59,121 bases of DNA from Arthrobacter sp. ISL-5 (GCF_018613835.1 NZ_JAGGPM010000041.1:1-59121), one strand, 5' to 3'; counted from the first letter of the stretch, positions 9,167-17,726 are shown. Notes: a model not told the origin generated them from the sequence alone. Translations and numbers: made by a program.

Positions 9167-9661
9167 ATGGCGTTCCCTTCCAGGTATCGCGAGAGAAGCA
9201 GCAACCGGCGATTCTCCATGTTTGTCGTGGTCGGTGCCGCTTTGATAGCCACTGCCGGCGGTTGCACTTCCTCCTCCAGCTGGGAGCCGCCATGTTTACC
9301 GCCCGTTTATTCGGTGAACCCATCGAGCGCCAAACCAGGAGAGACGGTGACAGTCACAGCGCCTGATGCGGACTGCAATCCCCGCTACGGTGCGAATGCC
9401 CGCATCCAAGTCATCGTTACCGACGGCAAAGGGATCGAGGTTATCAACACAACGACCCCAATGACCGACGCCGGCGGATTCACCTACACATTCGACGTCC
9501 CTGATCACATGGCAGCTGGAGACGCGGCAGTGACCGCCATGCCGTACAACATCGACTGGTGCGACGACACCGGAAGGAATAACCGGGCCGCCGGAGAAAC
9601 GGTGAAATCTAGAGCGGCATCATGTGCAATGCCCGTGGAGTCACTCAGCATCACGCGCTAA
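9167..9661 (+). CDS. hypothetical lipoprotein
   Basis: 164 residues from the ATG at 9167. A hydrophobic stretch MFVVVGAALIATAGGC ends in a lipobox-like AGGC, so the mature protein probably starts at that Cys and is anchored on the outer face of the membrane. The rest is one beta-rich, Ig-like domain (SVNPSSAKPGETVTV, GGFTYTFDVPDHMAAGDAAV) with several Cys residues. No catalytic motif is visible. The start is uncertain: no good ribosome site precedes either 9167 or the ATG at 9218. It is convergent with the next lipoprotein gene. Confidence 0.6.
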   Translation: MAFPSRYRERSSNRRFSMFVVVGAALIATAGGCTSSSSWEPPCLPPVYSVNPSSAKPGETVTVTAPDADCNPRYGANARIQVIVTDGKGIEVINTTTPMTDAGGFTYTFDVPDHMAAGDAAVTAMPYNIDWCDDTGRNNRAAGETVKSRAASCAMPVESLSITR

Positions 9662-9695
9662 ACGATTCGGCGCGGCCTCAACAAGCCGGCGCGGC

Positions 9696-10034
9696 TCAAG
9701 ATGCCGTGCAGGCCTTCCGGAGCTCGGCGACGGACTCGCTGGGAACCTGGTCTCCGGCCTGGGCAATCTCCTTGAGCGGGCTCGTGATCTCGGCCGGAAC
9801 GCCGGCGGTTTCGGCGCCTGCCACGAGTCCGGTCAGTGCTGCCTTGTCCGACGCGCTGACCAGTCCGTCCTCCAGCAAGGCGCAGATCTGGCCCTTCACC
9901 TGCTCGGCCGCGGCGTTGGCTACCCCGGTTGCCGCCGAGCTGGCCGCATTCTGTACGGCTTCCTGGGCCTGGCCGCAGCCCGCCAGAAGTACCAGCGCGG
10001 GGAGCAAGGACAGTGCGAGGAAGATTCGTTTCAT
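9696..10034 (-). CDS. small hypothetical lipoprotein
   Basis: 112 residues. MKRIFLALSLLPALVLLAGC is a canonical lipoprotein signal peptide with lipobox LAGC. The mature part is an Ala-rich helical domain (AVQNAASSAATGVANAAAEQV) followed by a short conserved-looking segment CALLEDGLVSASDKAALTGL. GGTGG lies a few bases before the ATG. Function unknown. It is transcribed divergently from the levanase gene. Confidence 0.7.
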   Translation of the reverse strand: MKRIFLALSLLPALVLLAGCGQAQEAVQNAASSAATGVANAAAEQVKGQICALLEDGLVSASDKAALTGLVAGAETAGVPAEITSPLKEIAQAGDQVPSESVAELRKACTAS

Positions 10035-10194
10035 GCTTCCACCCTAACAACCGGCTGACGGCACGCTTCGCAGGCCGACCACGGGGCCGGCGGGGACGCA
10101 TGCCTAAGCTGACAACGGTATCGAGGTGCCACTTGCCGTCATGGGGCCGCGGAAAGGCTCCGACGCCGCCAGATGGCACCACGGAATTGGACCG

Positions 10195-10246
10195 TTGACT
10201 TGTCTCGTGGACATCACCTAGCGTTCCACTCACTGACAACGTTGTC
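10195..10246 (+). promoter_or_regulatory. levanase promoter and LacI-type operator
   Basis: A -35 box TTGACT (10195-10200), an 18-nt spacer and a -10 box TAGCGT (10219-10224) are followed by a perfect 12-bp palindrome GACAACGTTGTC (10235-10246) where transcription should start. Nearly the same palindrome occurs twice at the LacI/ABC transporter locus at 14442 and 14520, so the regulator encoded at 13403-14455 is the likely binder. Confidence 0.7.
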
Positions 10247-10263
10247 TGCGGAAGACACGCGCG

Positions 10264-12927
10264 ATGAAGGGCGATTTCAGCGATATGCTCACAAGAAATT
10301 CACGAACAATGCAGGCATGTACTGCGCTGGCCATGGCGGGTCTCAGCCTGGCCGCGGCGCTGGCAGGAGCAGCACCGGCTCCGGCAACCGGAACTCTAGG
10401 AGACGAGCAGTACCGTCCGGCGATCCACTACACGCCGAAACAGAACTGGATGAACGATCCCAACGGGATGGTCTACTACAAGGGCATCTACCACCTGTAC
10501 TACCAGCACAATCCGTCGGGAAACACGTGGGGAAACATGTCCTGGGGCCACGCCACGTCCACGGACCTGGTGCACTGGAAGGAGCAGCCGCTGGCCATCC
10601 CCACGGATGACCAGCAGGACATCTTCTCCGGGAGCGTGGTGGTGGACAAGCATAACTCGTCCGGATTCGGAACGGCCGAGAAACCTCCCATGGTGGCAAT
10701 CTTCACCAGCGCCTACAAGGACGCCTCACCGTACCGGGGGCTGCAGGCGCAGTCGCTGGCGTACAGCCTGGACGACGGGCAGACCTGGACCAAGTACGGC
10801 GCCAATCCGGTACTCAACCGCAATTCGGCGAACTTCCGCGACCCCAAGGTGTTCTGGTACGACTCCCCCGGAGGTGGCGGCTACTGGGTGATGACCGCCG
10901 TCGAGGCTACGGAGCACAAGGTGCTGCTCTACAAGTCCAGCAACCTCAAGGACTGGACGCCGCTCAGCGAATTCGGTCCGGCCAACGCCACGGGCGGGCT
11001 GTGGGAATGCCCCGATCTTTTCCCCCTCGCGGTCGACGGCGATCCATCGAACATCAAATGGGTCATGGTGGTGAACATCAACCCCGGCGGCGTGGCCGGA
11101 GGGTCGGCAGGCCAGTATTTCGTGGGCAAGTTCGACGGCACCACCTTCACTTCCGAGAGCACGAAGGCCAGCGACGCGCTGCCCGCCGGCACTCCCCTTG
11201 CGGGCTTCAACGACGGCACCTACAACGGCTGGACCGTCAAAAACGAACCCGGCAACGGGAAGAACGGGCCGTTCGGGGAGGTCCCCGCGGCCGGAACCCT
11301 GGCAGGGCAGAACGCCGTCACCGGTTTCGCCGGCAGCGGCCTGATCAACTCCTTTAACGACGGCGACTGGCCGCTCGGCTCCATGAACTCCCCGGAATTC
11401 ACGGTGGACAGCGACTACCTCAACTTCCTGGTGGGCGGCGGCCAGCATCCGCGCGTCTCGGACAAGCTGGACAACACGCCGCCGCCAGGGGATCTGCTGT
11501 TCAACGGCTTCGAAGTCCCCGACGGTTCCACGATGGCCGACGCCGGCTGGACAGGCACCGGCGACCTCGCCCCCGCGTTCCAGCCCGCCACCGCCGGCGG
11601 TGACTTCTTCATCGGCGCCAAGCGCCTCAACACGTTCGAATCGGGTGGAGCTCCCGGCGACGACAGGCAGGGAACCATGACGTCGCCGTCGTTCCTCCTT
11701 TCCCGGAACTTCATGAGCATGCTGGTGGGCGGAGGGCACCGCTCCGCGGACTCCGGCCAGGTCCTCGAGGTCCAGCTGCTGGTGAACGGCAATGTGGTGC
11801 GCAGCCTCGCGGGCGACGATGCCGGCGCCCTCAACTGGAAGGGCTGGGATGTGTCGGAATTTGCCGGGGAGGAGGCACAACTGCGGATCGCGGACCAGGC
11901 AACCGGAGGCTGGGGACACCTCACCCTGGACCACGTCATGCTCACGGACCAGGACGCCGTTCCCCGCTCGGACGAGACCACGGTGAACCTCGTGGTCGAC
12001 GGCCAGGTGGTCCGGACGGCCACCGGTGCGAACAGCGAAGTCCTGGACTGGGCATCCTGGAATGTCGCGGAGTTCAAAGGGCAGCGGGCCAGCATCAGGG
12101 TGGTGGACAACAACCGGTTCGGCTGGGGCCACATTCTTGCCGATGAGTTCGTGGCATCACCCCGGCCGGCAACGCCCCGGGTTCAGACCTACGACTGGCT
12201 GGACTACGGCAGGGACTATTACGCCTCGGTTTCGTTCGGCAACATGCCCCAGGACAAGCGCATCATGCTCGGCTGGATGAACAACTGGGACTACGCCAAC
12301 AGCATTCCGACAACACCGTGGCGCAGCGCCATGTCCCTGCCCAGAGAGGTTGCGCTGACCCAGACGGCAAGCGGTCCGCAACTGACGCAGAAGGCCACCC
12401 AGCAGGTGGACGGCCTCGGCAAAGGCGTGAGCTATGCAGAAAAGCGGGCACGGAACATTGCCCCGGGCACCCATGCGCTGCCGTCGGCCGCCTTCGGGCA
12501 GGTGCAACGGATCGACGTGACCCTGGCTCCCGGCACGGCGTCGAAGGCGGGAATCACGGTCCTGGGGAACGGCAGCACCTCAACCGTCATCGGCTATGAC
12601 AAGGCAACGGGAGAGCTGTACGTGGACCGGAGCAACTCCGGGAACACCGGCTTCCACCCGCTCTTCGCCTCGGTGGACTCGGCACCCGTCACGGTGGACG
12701 CAAACGGCAACGTGACCCTGCGCATCTACGTTGACAGGTCGTCCGTGGAGGTCTTCGCCCAGAACGGGCTCCAGACCATCACAGACCAGGTTTTTCCCGC
12801 GCAGGGGGCAAACCAGGTGGCGCTCTTCGCCGAGGGCGGCACCGCACAGCTGAAGTCGCTGACCGTCACACCGCTGAACGATTCCATGTTCGGGACGGCG
12901 GAAAAACCTACTAAGAACCGAGGCTAG
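10264..12927 (+). CDS. secreted GH32 fructan hydrolase (levanase-like) with nested insert modules
   Basis: 887 residues with an N-terminal signal peptide (TALAMAGLSLAAALAGAAPAP). GH32 residues are intact: NWMNDPNG with nucleophile Asp65, FRDPKVFW with Asp193 and WECPDLF with acid/base Glu248. It probably hydrolyses levan or inulin outside the cell, feeding the FrcBCA-like transporter downstream. The catalytic region is interrupted from about residue 315 to 632 and resumes at TYDWLDYGRDYY. The insert is an accessory module (GWTVKNE to SPEFTVDSDYLNFLVGGG, then TVNLVVDGQVVRTATG to WGHILADEFV) that is itself split by a second similar module (about 412-562). The beta-sandwich follows. The start is at 10264; in-frame ATGs at 10285 and 10309 are possible. 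Confidence 0.88.
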   Translation: MKGDFSDMLTRNSRTMQACTALAMAGLSLAAALAGAAPAPATGTLGDEQYRPAIHYTPKQNWMNDPNGMVYYKGIYHLYYQHNPSGNTWGNMSWGHATSTDLVHWKEQPLAIPTDDQQDIFSGSVVVDKHNSSGFGTAEKPPMVAIFTSAYKDASPYRGLQAQSLAYSLDDGQTWTKYGANPVLNRNSANFRDPKVFWYDSPGGGGYWVMTAVEATEHKVLLYKSSNLKDWTPLSEFGPANATGGLWECPDLFPLAVDGDPSNIKWVMVVNINPGGVAGGSAGQYFVGKFDGTTFTSESTKASDALPAGTPLAGFNDGTYNGWTVKNEPGNGKNGPFGEVPAAGTLAGQNAVTGFAGSGLINSFNDGDWPLGSMNSPEFTVDSDYLNFLVGGGQHPRVSDKLDNTPPPGDLLFNGFEVPDGSTMADAGWTGTGDLAPAFQPATAGGDFFIGAKRLNTFESGGAPGDDRQGTMTSPSFLLSRNFMSMLVGGGHRSADSGQVLEVQLLVNGNVVRSLAGDDAGALNWKGWDVSEFAGEEAQLRIADQATGGWGHLTLDHVMLTDQDAVPRSDETTVNLVVDGQVVRTATGANSEVLDWASWNVAEFKGQRASIRVVDNNRFGWGHILADEFVASPRPATPRVQTYDWLDYGRDYYASVSFGNMPQDKRIMLGWMNNWDYANSIPTTPWRSAMSLPREVALTQTASGPQLTQKATQQVDGLGKGVSYAEKRARNIAPGTHALPSAAFGQVQRIDVTLAPGTASKAGITVLGNGSTSTVIGYDKATGELYVDRSNSGNTGFHPLFASVDSAPVTVDANGNVTLRIYVDRSSVEVFAQNGLQTITDQVFPAQGANQVALFAEGGTAQLKSLTVTPLNDSMFGTAEKPTKNRG

Positions 12928-12974
12928 GTCCCCGGCAGGTCACCGGAAGCACCGGTTCCTGGGACCCCAGCGAA

Positions 12975-13013
12975 AGGGCCGGTGCCCACATGAATCATGC
13001 GGGCACCGGCCCT
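12975..13013. terminator. bidirectional terminator
   Basis: Perfect 13-bp inverted repeat: AGGGCCGGTGCCC (12975-12987) pairs with its complement at 13001-13013. It lies between the convergent levanase and ABM-domain genes and probably ends both transcripts. Confidence 0.8.
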
Positions 13014-13044
13014 CATCGTTGTCGGGCGCAGCCTGAGGTGCGGG

Positions 13045-13338
13045 TCAGTGAACCGGCTGGAGCCAGGTCAGCACCGAGCCGTCCTCCTCGATGTGATTCG
13101 CCAGCTCCTCGTTGAAGGTGGCTCCGTAATCCGCACTGATGTGTTCTTGGAATGCCGCGGCATCTTCATATACCTCGAACACGAAGTACTCCCGAGGATT
13201 GTTTTCCCGCGTGTAGGGCAGGAACAGCTTGTTGCCGGGCTCCCTGCGCACCTGCTCGGTCAGTTCGCGCATCATTTCCGCTACGCGGGCTTCGCTGCCG
13301 GGTTTCACGGTGAATTCGGCGTACAGCGTTTTGGTCAT
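13045..13338 (-). CDS. antibiotic biosynthesis monooxygenase (ABM) domain protein
   Basis: 97 residues, a single ferredoxin-like ABM/YgiN-type domain: LYAEFTVKPGSEARVAEMM, then EYFVFEVYEDAAAFQEHISA. Small ABM proteins are dimers that act as cofactor-free monooxygenases or as sensing proteins. The ATG at 13338 has GAGGGG about 6 nt upstream; the longer frame to 13482 overlaps the LacI gene and lacks conserved sequence. It lies 64 nt downstream of the LacI gene on the same strand, so they are probably co-transcribed. No link to fructan metabolism is obvious from the domain. Confidence 0.8.
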   Translation of the reverse strand: MTKTLYAEFTVKPGSEARVAEMMRELTEQVRREPGNKLFLPYTRENNPREYFVFEVYEDAAAFQEHISADYGATFNEELANHIEEDGSVLTWLQPVH

Positions 13339-13402
13339 GGGATTCCCCTCTTGTGGTTCGATATGGGCAGGTTGAACAGTTAGTGTCTGGCCGGGATGCG
13401 GC

Positions 13403-14455
13403 TCAGTGCAGCGGCCGGATCTCGCCGGATCCGCGCTGAATGAGTTCGGTGGGAACGACGTACGTCTGCGGGGCGCGGTCATCGCCGTCGATCCTGGCCA
13501 GAAGCCGCTCGGCCGCGAGCTTTCCGATTCGCTCGGGGTGCTGGGCGATAACGGTGATGCCAGGGTCCATCATGTCCGCAAGGGTGAAGTCATCGAATCC
13601 CACGAGCGCCACCTTCCTGCTGGCGCCGAGCTCCTTCAGTGCTCGCATGACCCCGAATGTAACGAGGTTCTGGCTGGAGAAGATGGCCGTGGGCGGATTC
13701 TCGGAGCTGAGCAGCTCAACGGCCGCCCGGTGTGCAGACTCCTCGTCGTGCAGGCCCTCGAGCACGGGAACGGCGGACGTCGCGATGCCTGCCCTCCCAA
13801 GTTCCTCGATAAAGCCCCGCCGGCGTTCGCGGGCTGTCTGAATGTCCGTCCGATCACCGAGATAGGCAAGCTTTGTGTGCCCTTGCGCCATCAGATGGGC
13901 GGCGGCCCTGGCGGCTCCGATGGCGTTGTCCGTCACCACGGCATCTGCCTCGATACCCACCGGTTCACGATCGATAAAGACCATGGGCAGGTCCCGTGAG
14001 TGCTCCGGAATAACGTAGGACTGGCTCTTGGCAATCGGAGTCAGGACCAGACCGTCAACGCGGCGGCCAAGGAACGCGGCAACCAGGGCCTTCTCGCGTT
14101 CGGGGTCGTCGTCGAGGCTGGCGGCAAAGACCGCTATGCCGCGGACCGCCAAGGTGTCCTCAAGCGCCCGGTGGATCTCACCGCTGAACGGGTTGGCAAC
14201 GCTGGGCAGCAGGAGACCGATGGAGAGGGTCTGACGCCCTGCCCGGCGAAGGCTTCCCGCCGCCATGTCCAGCTGGTAACTGAGCTGCTGGGAGGCGCTG
14301 AGGACCCGCTGGCGGGTAGCCTCCGAAACGCCGGCCTCATCGTTCATCACCCGTGAGACGGTCTTGATGCCAACTCCGGCGAGGGCGGCGACGTGGCGCA
14401 TAGTGGGCCGATTCTTCGCTCCGTCAGGCTGGTAACGATTAGACATCGTTGTCAT
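13403..14455 (-). CDS. LacI-family transcriptional regulator (fructan/fructose locus)
   Basis: 350 residues: N-terminal HTH (TMRHVAALAGVGIKTVSRVM, about residues 19-38) and a periplasmic-binding-protein-like effector domain (IGLLLPSVANPFSGEI, VFIDREPVG, VALVGFDDF). It is divergent from the sugar transporter genes, which it probably represses until sugar binds. The ATG at 14455 is chosen because GAAGGA lies 7 nt upstream; ATGs at 14473 and 14446 are alternatives. A copy of the 12-bp operator (14442-14453) overlaps its first codons, suggesting autoregulation. Confidence 0.85.
   Translation of the reverse strand: MTTMSNRYQPDGAKNRPTMRHVAALAGVGIKTVSRVMNDEAGVSEATRQRVLSASQQLSYQLDMAAGSLRRAGRQTLSIGLLLPSVANPFSGEIHRALEDTLAVRGIAVFAASLDDDPEREKALVAAFLGRRVDGLVLTPIAKSQSYVIPEHSRDLPMVFIDREPVGIEADAVVTDNAIGAARAAAHLMAQGHTKLAYLGDRTDIQTARERRRGFIEELGRAGIATSAVPVLEGLHDEESAHRAAVELLSSENPPTAIFSSQNLVTFGVMRALKELGASRKVALVGFDDFTLADMMDPGITVIAQHPERIGKLAAERLLARIDGDDRAPQTYVVPTELIQRGSGEIRPLH
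14442..14453. promoter_or_regulatory. LacI-type operator over the regulator's start codon
   Basis: GACATCGTTGTC, 11 of 12 positions identical to the perfect palindrome in front of the levanase. It lies directly after the ATG of the LacI gene on the minus strand and 78 bp from the copy at 14520. Confidence 0.6.
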
Positions 14456-14483
14456 TATTTGGTCCTTCATCATCGAATTTCTC

Positions 14484-14531
14484 TTGACTGTACCTTGTGA
14501 TCTTGATTACATGATGCATGACATCGTTGTC
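14484..14531 (+). promoter_or_regulatory. promoter and operator of the FrcBCA-like transporter
   Basis: A -35 TTGACT (14484-14489), 17-nt spacer and -10 TTACAT (14507-14512) are followed by GACATCGTTGTC (14520-14531) at the expected transcription start. The layout matches the levanase promoter. The binding-protein gene begins at 14566. Confidence 0.65.
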
Positions 14532-14565
14532 AGGCACCAGAAGTGCCACGAAACCAGGAGATTCA

Positions 14566-15684
14566 ATGTTGAGTTCCAAAGCCCCGCGGACAGTCACCCA
14601 CCGACTGCTTGCCATCGGTGCAGTCCTGACCCTCGGCACGCTCAGCCTCACCGCTTGCGGCGGGAGTTCCCCAACCACCTCGTCAGCCGGAAGCTCTTCG
14701 GCCGAGAAGGTCGGCGTGTCCCTGATTGTCAAGACCACTTCAAACCCGTTCTTCGTTTCCATGCAGGACGGCGCAAAGAAGGCCGCCGAAACAGACGGTG
14801 TGGACCTCAAGCTCGCAGCCGGAAAGGCTGACGGCGATGAAGAAACCCAGATCCAGGCAATCGAGAACGCCATCTCCAAGGGCGACAAGGGCATCCTCAT
14901 CACGCCCAACGGCCCCTCTGTGGTTGATGCCCTGAAGAAGGCGAAGGACGCCGGCCTGTTCGTCATCGCCCTCGACACTCCCCCGGACCCCGCAGACGCC
15001 GCCGATATCACGTTCGCCACCGACAACTTCGCCGCTGGTGAACTGATCGGCAAGTGGACCGCCGCCCAGCTCGGTGGGAAAAAGGCCACCATCGCGCTGC
15101 TGGACCTGTTCGACGACAAGGTCGTCTCCGTGGACTACAACCGGGACCAGGGCTTCCTCACCGGATTGGGCATCGACACCGCGGACAAGAAGAAGAACGG
15201 CGACGAAGCCAAGACCGGCAAGTACACCGGCGGCAAGGGCGGCGACTACGAAATCGTGGGCAGCCAGGCAAGCCAGGGTGCTGAGGACGGCGGCCGCACC
15301 GCGATGGAGACCCTCCTTGCCAAGAACCCGAACGTCAATGTGGTCTACACCATCAACGAGCCAGCTGCGGCCGGCGCCTTCGAGGCGCTGAAGTCTGCCG
15401 GCAAGGAAAAGGACGTGCTGGTGGTCTCGGTGGACGGCGGCTGCTCGGGCGTCAACAACGTCAAGGCCGGCGTGATCGGCGCCACTGCCCAGCAGTACCC
15501 GGTGAAGATGGCGGAACTGGGCGTCAAGGCCATCGTTGAGCTGGCCAAGACCGGCAAGAAGCCGGCCAACTCACCAGGACTGGACTTCTACAACACCGGC
15601 GTCGAGCTCGTCACGGATAAGGCCGCCGATGGCGTCAAGAGCATCACCACGACCGAGGCCTCCAAGATCTGCTGGGGCAAGTAG
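14566..15684 (+). CDS. sugar ABC transporter substrate-binding protein (FrcB-like)
   Basis: 372 residues. The ATG at 14566 has AGGAG 5 nt upstream; the frame from 14518 runs through the operator and is rejected. Signal peptide with lipobox LTAC (LTLGTLSLTACGGS), so a membrane-anchored lipoprotein. The body is a type I periplasmic binding protein of the ribose/fructose class (VGVSLIVKTTSNPFFVSMQ, ALDTPPDPADAADITFATDN, DGGCSGVNNVKAG). With the permease, single-domain ATPase and kinase downstream it resembles the FrcB-C-A-K fructose system of rhizobia. It probably binds fructose released from fructan. Confidence 0.88.
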   Translation: MLSSKAPRTVTHRLLAIGAVLTLGTLSLTACGGSSPTTSSAGSSSAEKVGVSLIVKTTSNPFFVSMQDGAKKAAETDGVDLKLAAGKADGDEETQIQAIENAISKGDKGILITPNGPSVVDALKKAKDAGLFVIALDTPPDPADAADITFATDNFAAGELIGKWTAAQLGGKKATIALLDLFDDKVVSVDYNRDQGFLTGLGIDTADKKKNGDEAKTGKYTGGKGGDYEIVGSQASQGAEDGGRTAMETLLAKNPNVNVVYTINEPAAAGAFEALKSAGKEKDVLVVSVDGGCSGVNNVKAGVIGATAQQYPVKMAELGVKAIVELAKTGKKPANSPGLDFYNTGVELVTDKAADGVKSITTTEASKICWGK

Positions 15685-15700
15685 CCACCGTTGACCTCGC

Positions 15701-15740
15701 ACCGCGGGAAGGCGCTGAATATGCAGTACCTTCCCGCGGT
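15701..15740 (+). terminator. intercistronic stem-loop (attenuator)
   Basis: Perfect 12-bp inverted repeat, ACCGCGGGAAGG at 15701-15712 pairing with 15729-15740. It lies 17 nt after the binding-protein stop and 90 nt before the permease gene. Such a hairpin typically makes the binding protein more abundant than the membrane parts. Confidence 0.65.
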
Positions 15741-15829
15741 TCACAGCAGGAGAATCCGCGGCAGAAATAGCAGCAGCCGCACCCCCAGCCGAACCAGCCC
15801 CAGCAGGACCTTGAAGTTCAGGAGCAACA

Positions 15830-16876
15830 GTGACCCAGCAACAGACCGCAGGCCCGCCCGCCGCAGGGCATGCAGACCCGGCCGAGGAATTCCTCGACCG
15901 CCAGACCCCGCTCAGCCGAATCCGCAATATCCTCCACCGCTATCCCGCACTCAGCCCGGCCATTGTCCTGCTTGTTGCGGTGGTGGTCTTCGGGCTCCTC
16001 AATGAGAGGTTCCTGCGGGTCGAGAACCTGTCCCTGATCACCCAACAGGTCTCGGTGGTAGGAACCCTCGCAATCGCTCAGACCCTCATCATCCTCACCG
16101 CCGGCATCGATCTCTCAGTGGGCGCCGTCATGATCCTCGCGTCCATGGTGGTGGCACAGTTGGCCGTCGGCAGCGGCGCGCCCGCTCCGCTCGCTCTCCT
16201 CCTCGGCCTCGTCGTGGGTCTGGCAGCGGGGGCGCTGAACGGTTTCCTGGTCACTAGGTTCCGGCTCCCCCCGTTCATCGTCACGCTCGGAACGCTGAAC
16301 ATCTTTATCGCCCTGACGCTTCTCTACTCCGGCGGCTCCACAGTCCGTGGCTCCAGCATGCCCGGCCTGCTGACATGGATGGGCAGCACGTTCCCGGTCG
16401 GCCCCGTGCGGATCTCCACCGGCGTGGTCATGATGCTCCTGCTCTACATCGCCGTCGCGTTCATCCTCGGAAAGACCGCCTGGGGCCGACACGTCTACGC
16501 GGTGGGCGATGACAAGGAAGCGGCCCGCCTGGCCGGCATCCCGGTGAACCGTGTCCTGATGAGCGTTTACCTCGCAGCGGGGGCCGTGCTGGCCGTTGGC
16601 GCGTGGATCCAGATCGGCCGCACGAACGCAGCCAGCCCCAACGCCGGCGTGGACCTGAACCTCGACTCCATCACCGCCGTCGTCATCGGCGGAACCAGCC
16701 TCTTTGGCGGACGCGGCTCCATCTGGGGCTCCCTCCTCGGGGCGCTGATTGTCGGGGTGTTCCGCAACGGCCTGTCCCTGGCCGGTCTGGATGTGCTCTA
16801 CCAGACCCTCGCCGTGGGCGTCCTCATCATCCTCGCTGTGTCCATCGACCAGTGGATCCGAAAGGTGAAATCATGA
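15830..16876 (+). CDS. sugar ABC transporter permease (FrcC/RbsC family)
   Basis: 348 residues. GTG start at 15830 with AGGAG 5 nt upstream. About 8-10 hydrophobic segments. The family signature is present: IILTAGIDLSVGAVM, and later ITAVVIGGTSLFGGRGSIWG. It forms the membrane channel that works with the neighbouring binding protein and ATPase. Its TGA overlaps the ATPase ATG (ATGA), so the two are translationally coupled. Confidence 0.9.
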   Translation: MTQQQTAGPPAAGHADPAEEFLDRQTPLSRIRNILHRYPALSPAIVLLVAVVVFGLLNERFLRVENLSLITQQVSVVGTLAIAQTLIILTAGIDLSVGAVMILASMVVAQLAVGSGAPAPLALLLGLVVGLAAGALNGFLVTRFRLPPFIVTLGTLNIFIALTLLYSGGSTVRGSSMPGLLTWMGSTFPVGPVRISTGVVMMLLLYIAVAFILGKTAWGRHVYAVGDDKEAARLAGIPVNRVLMSVYLAAGAVLAVGAWIQIGRTNAASPNAGVDLNLDSITAVVIGGTSLFGGRGSIWGSLLGALIVGVFRNGLSLAGLDVLYQTLAVGVLIILAVSIDQWIRKVKS

Positions 16877-17667
16877 CCGCCACAGAATTCCAGCCGGCCA
16901 AGACCGAGGTCCGCCAGCCGATCCTGCAGGCCAGGAACCTCGTCAAGACTTTCGGCCGCGTCGTGGGTCTGGACGGTGTCAGCCTCGACCTGTACCCGGG
17001 CGAAGTCCTGGCGATCATCGGCGACAACGGCGCCGGAAAATCCACACTCATCAAGTGCCTCACGGGGGCCGAGATCCCTGACTCCGGTGAGCTGAAGGTC
17101 TCCGGCCAGCCGGTCCACTTCAAACGCCCGCAGGACGCCCGCGTCCACGGCATCGAAACGGTCTATCAGAACCTTGCAGTGTCGCCGGCACTCGACGTCG
17201 CCTCCAATCTGTTCCTGGGGCGGGAAGAGCGGCTTCCCGGCCCGCTCGGAAAAATTTTCCGCGTCCTTGACACCAAGGGCATGCGCCGCAAGGCCAAGGA
17301 GGAGCTGACCCGGCTCGGCATCTCCACGCTCCAGGACGTGACGGTGCCGGTGGAAAACCTGTCCGGCGGCCAGCGTCAGGCTGTGGCCGTGGCCCGCGCC
17401 GCAGCATTCGGTTCCAAGGTGGTTGTGCTCGACGAGCCGACGGCGGCCCTCGGCGTGCGGGAATCAAACCAGGTCCTGCAGCTGGTCCGGGACCTCCGGG
17501 ACAGGGGCCTGCCCGTCATCCTGATCAGCCACAACATGCCGCACGTGTTTGACGTGGCGGACCGGATCCACATCCAGCGCCTCGGCAAGTGCGCGGCCAC
17601 CATCACGCCCGAATCGCACAGCATGACCGATGCGGTGGCGATCATGACAGGTGCCGCCACCGCCTAG
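16873..17667 (+). CDS. sugar ABC transporter ATP-binding protein, single domain (FrcA-like)
   Basis: 264 residues with one nucleotide-binding domain: Walker A GDNGAGKST, signature LSGGQRQAVAVARA, Walker B VVVLDEPTAALG and the switch His in ISHNMPHV. Most ribose-type ABC ATPases carry two such domains (about 500 residues); the half-size form is the normal form in FrcA of fructose transporters, so this is not a truncation. It starts at the ATGA overlap with the permease. Confidence 0.9.
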   Translation: MTATEFQPAKTEVRQPILQARNLVKTFGRVVGLDGVSLDLYPGEVLAIIGDNGAGKSTLIKCLTGAEIPDSGELKVSGQPVHFKRPQDARVHGIETVYQNLAVSPALDVASNLFLGREERLPGPLGKIFRVLDTKGMRRKAKEELTRLGISTLQDVTVPVENLSGGQRQAVAVARAAAFGSKVVVLDEPTAALGVRESNQVLQLVRDLRDRGLPVILISHNMPHVFDVADRIHIQRLGKCAATITPESHSMTDAVAIMTGAATA

Positions 17668-17684
17668 CCGGCCGCTGTATTAAC

Positions 17685-17716
17685 GCACCACCGTTTTACC
17701 GCACCACCGTTTTACC
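17685..17716. repeat. 16-bp tandem direct repeat
   Basis: GCACCACCGTTTTACC occurs twice in immediate succession (17685-17700 and 17701-17716) in the gap between the ATPase and kinase genes. No function is evident; it may be a small slippage duplication. Confidence 0.7.
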
Positions 17717-17726
17717 CTCCCCAGCT

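Noticed and set aside
8903..9245. Single-frame continuation of the 8439 gene to 9245 as a 268-residue protein
   Set aside because: The tail after residue 150 resembles nothing, while another frame supplies the expected family ending; I prefer a pseudogene call.
14518..14565. Upstream start for the FrcB-like protein at 14518
   Set aside because: It would translate through the operator and lacks a ribosome site; the ATG at 14566 has AGGAG and is followed by a proper signal peptide.
16873..17667. Possible truncation of the sugar ABC ATPase to one domain
   Set aside because: Half-size ATPases are the rule in FrcA-type fructose transporters, and all motifs of one full domain are present.
17685..17716. 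Short tandem repeat as a CRISPR-like or regulatory repeat array
   Set aside because: Only two adjacent copies without spacers, and not palindromic; most likely a local duplication.
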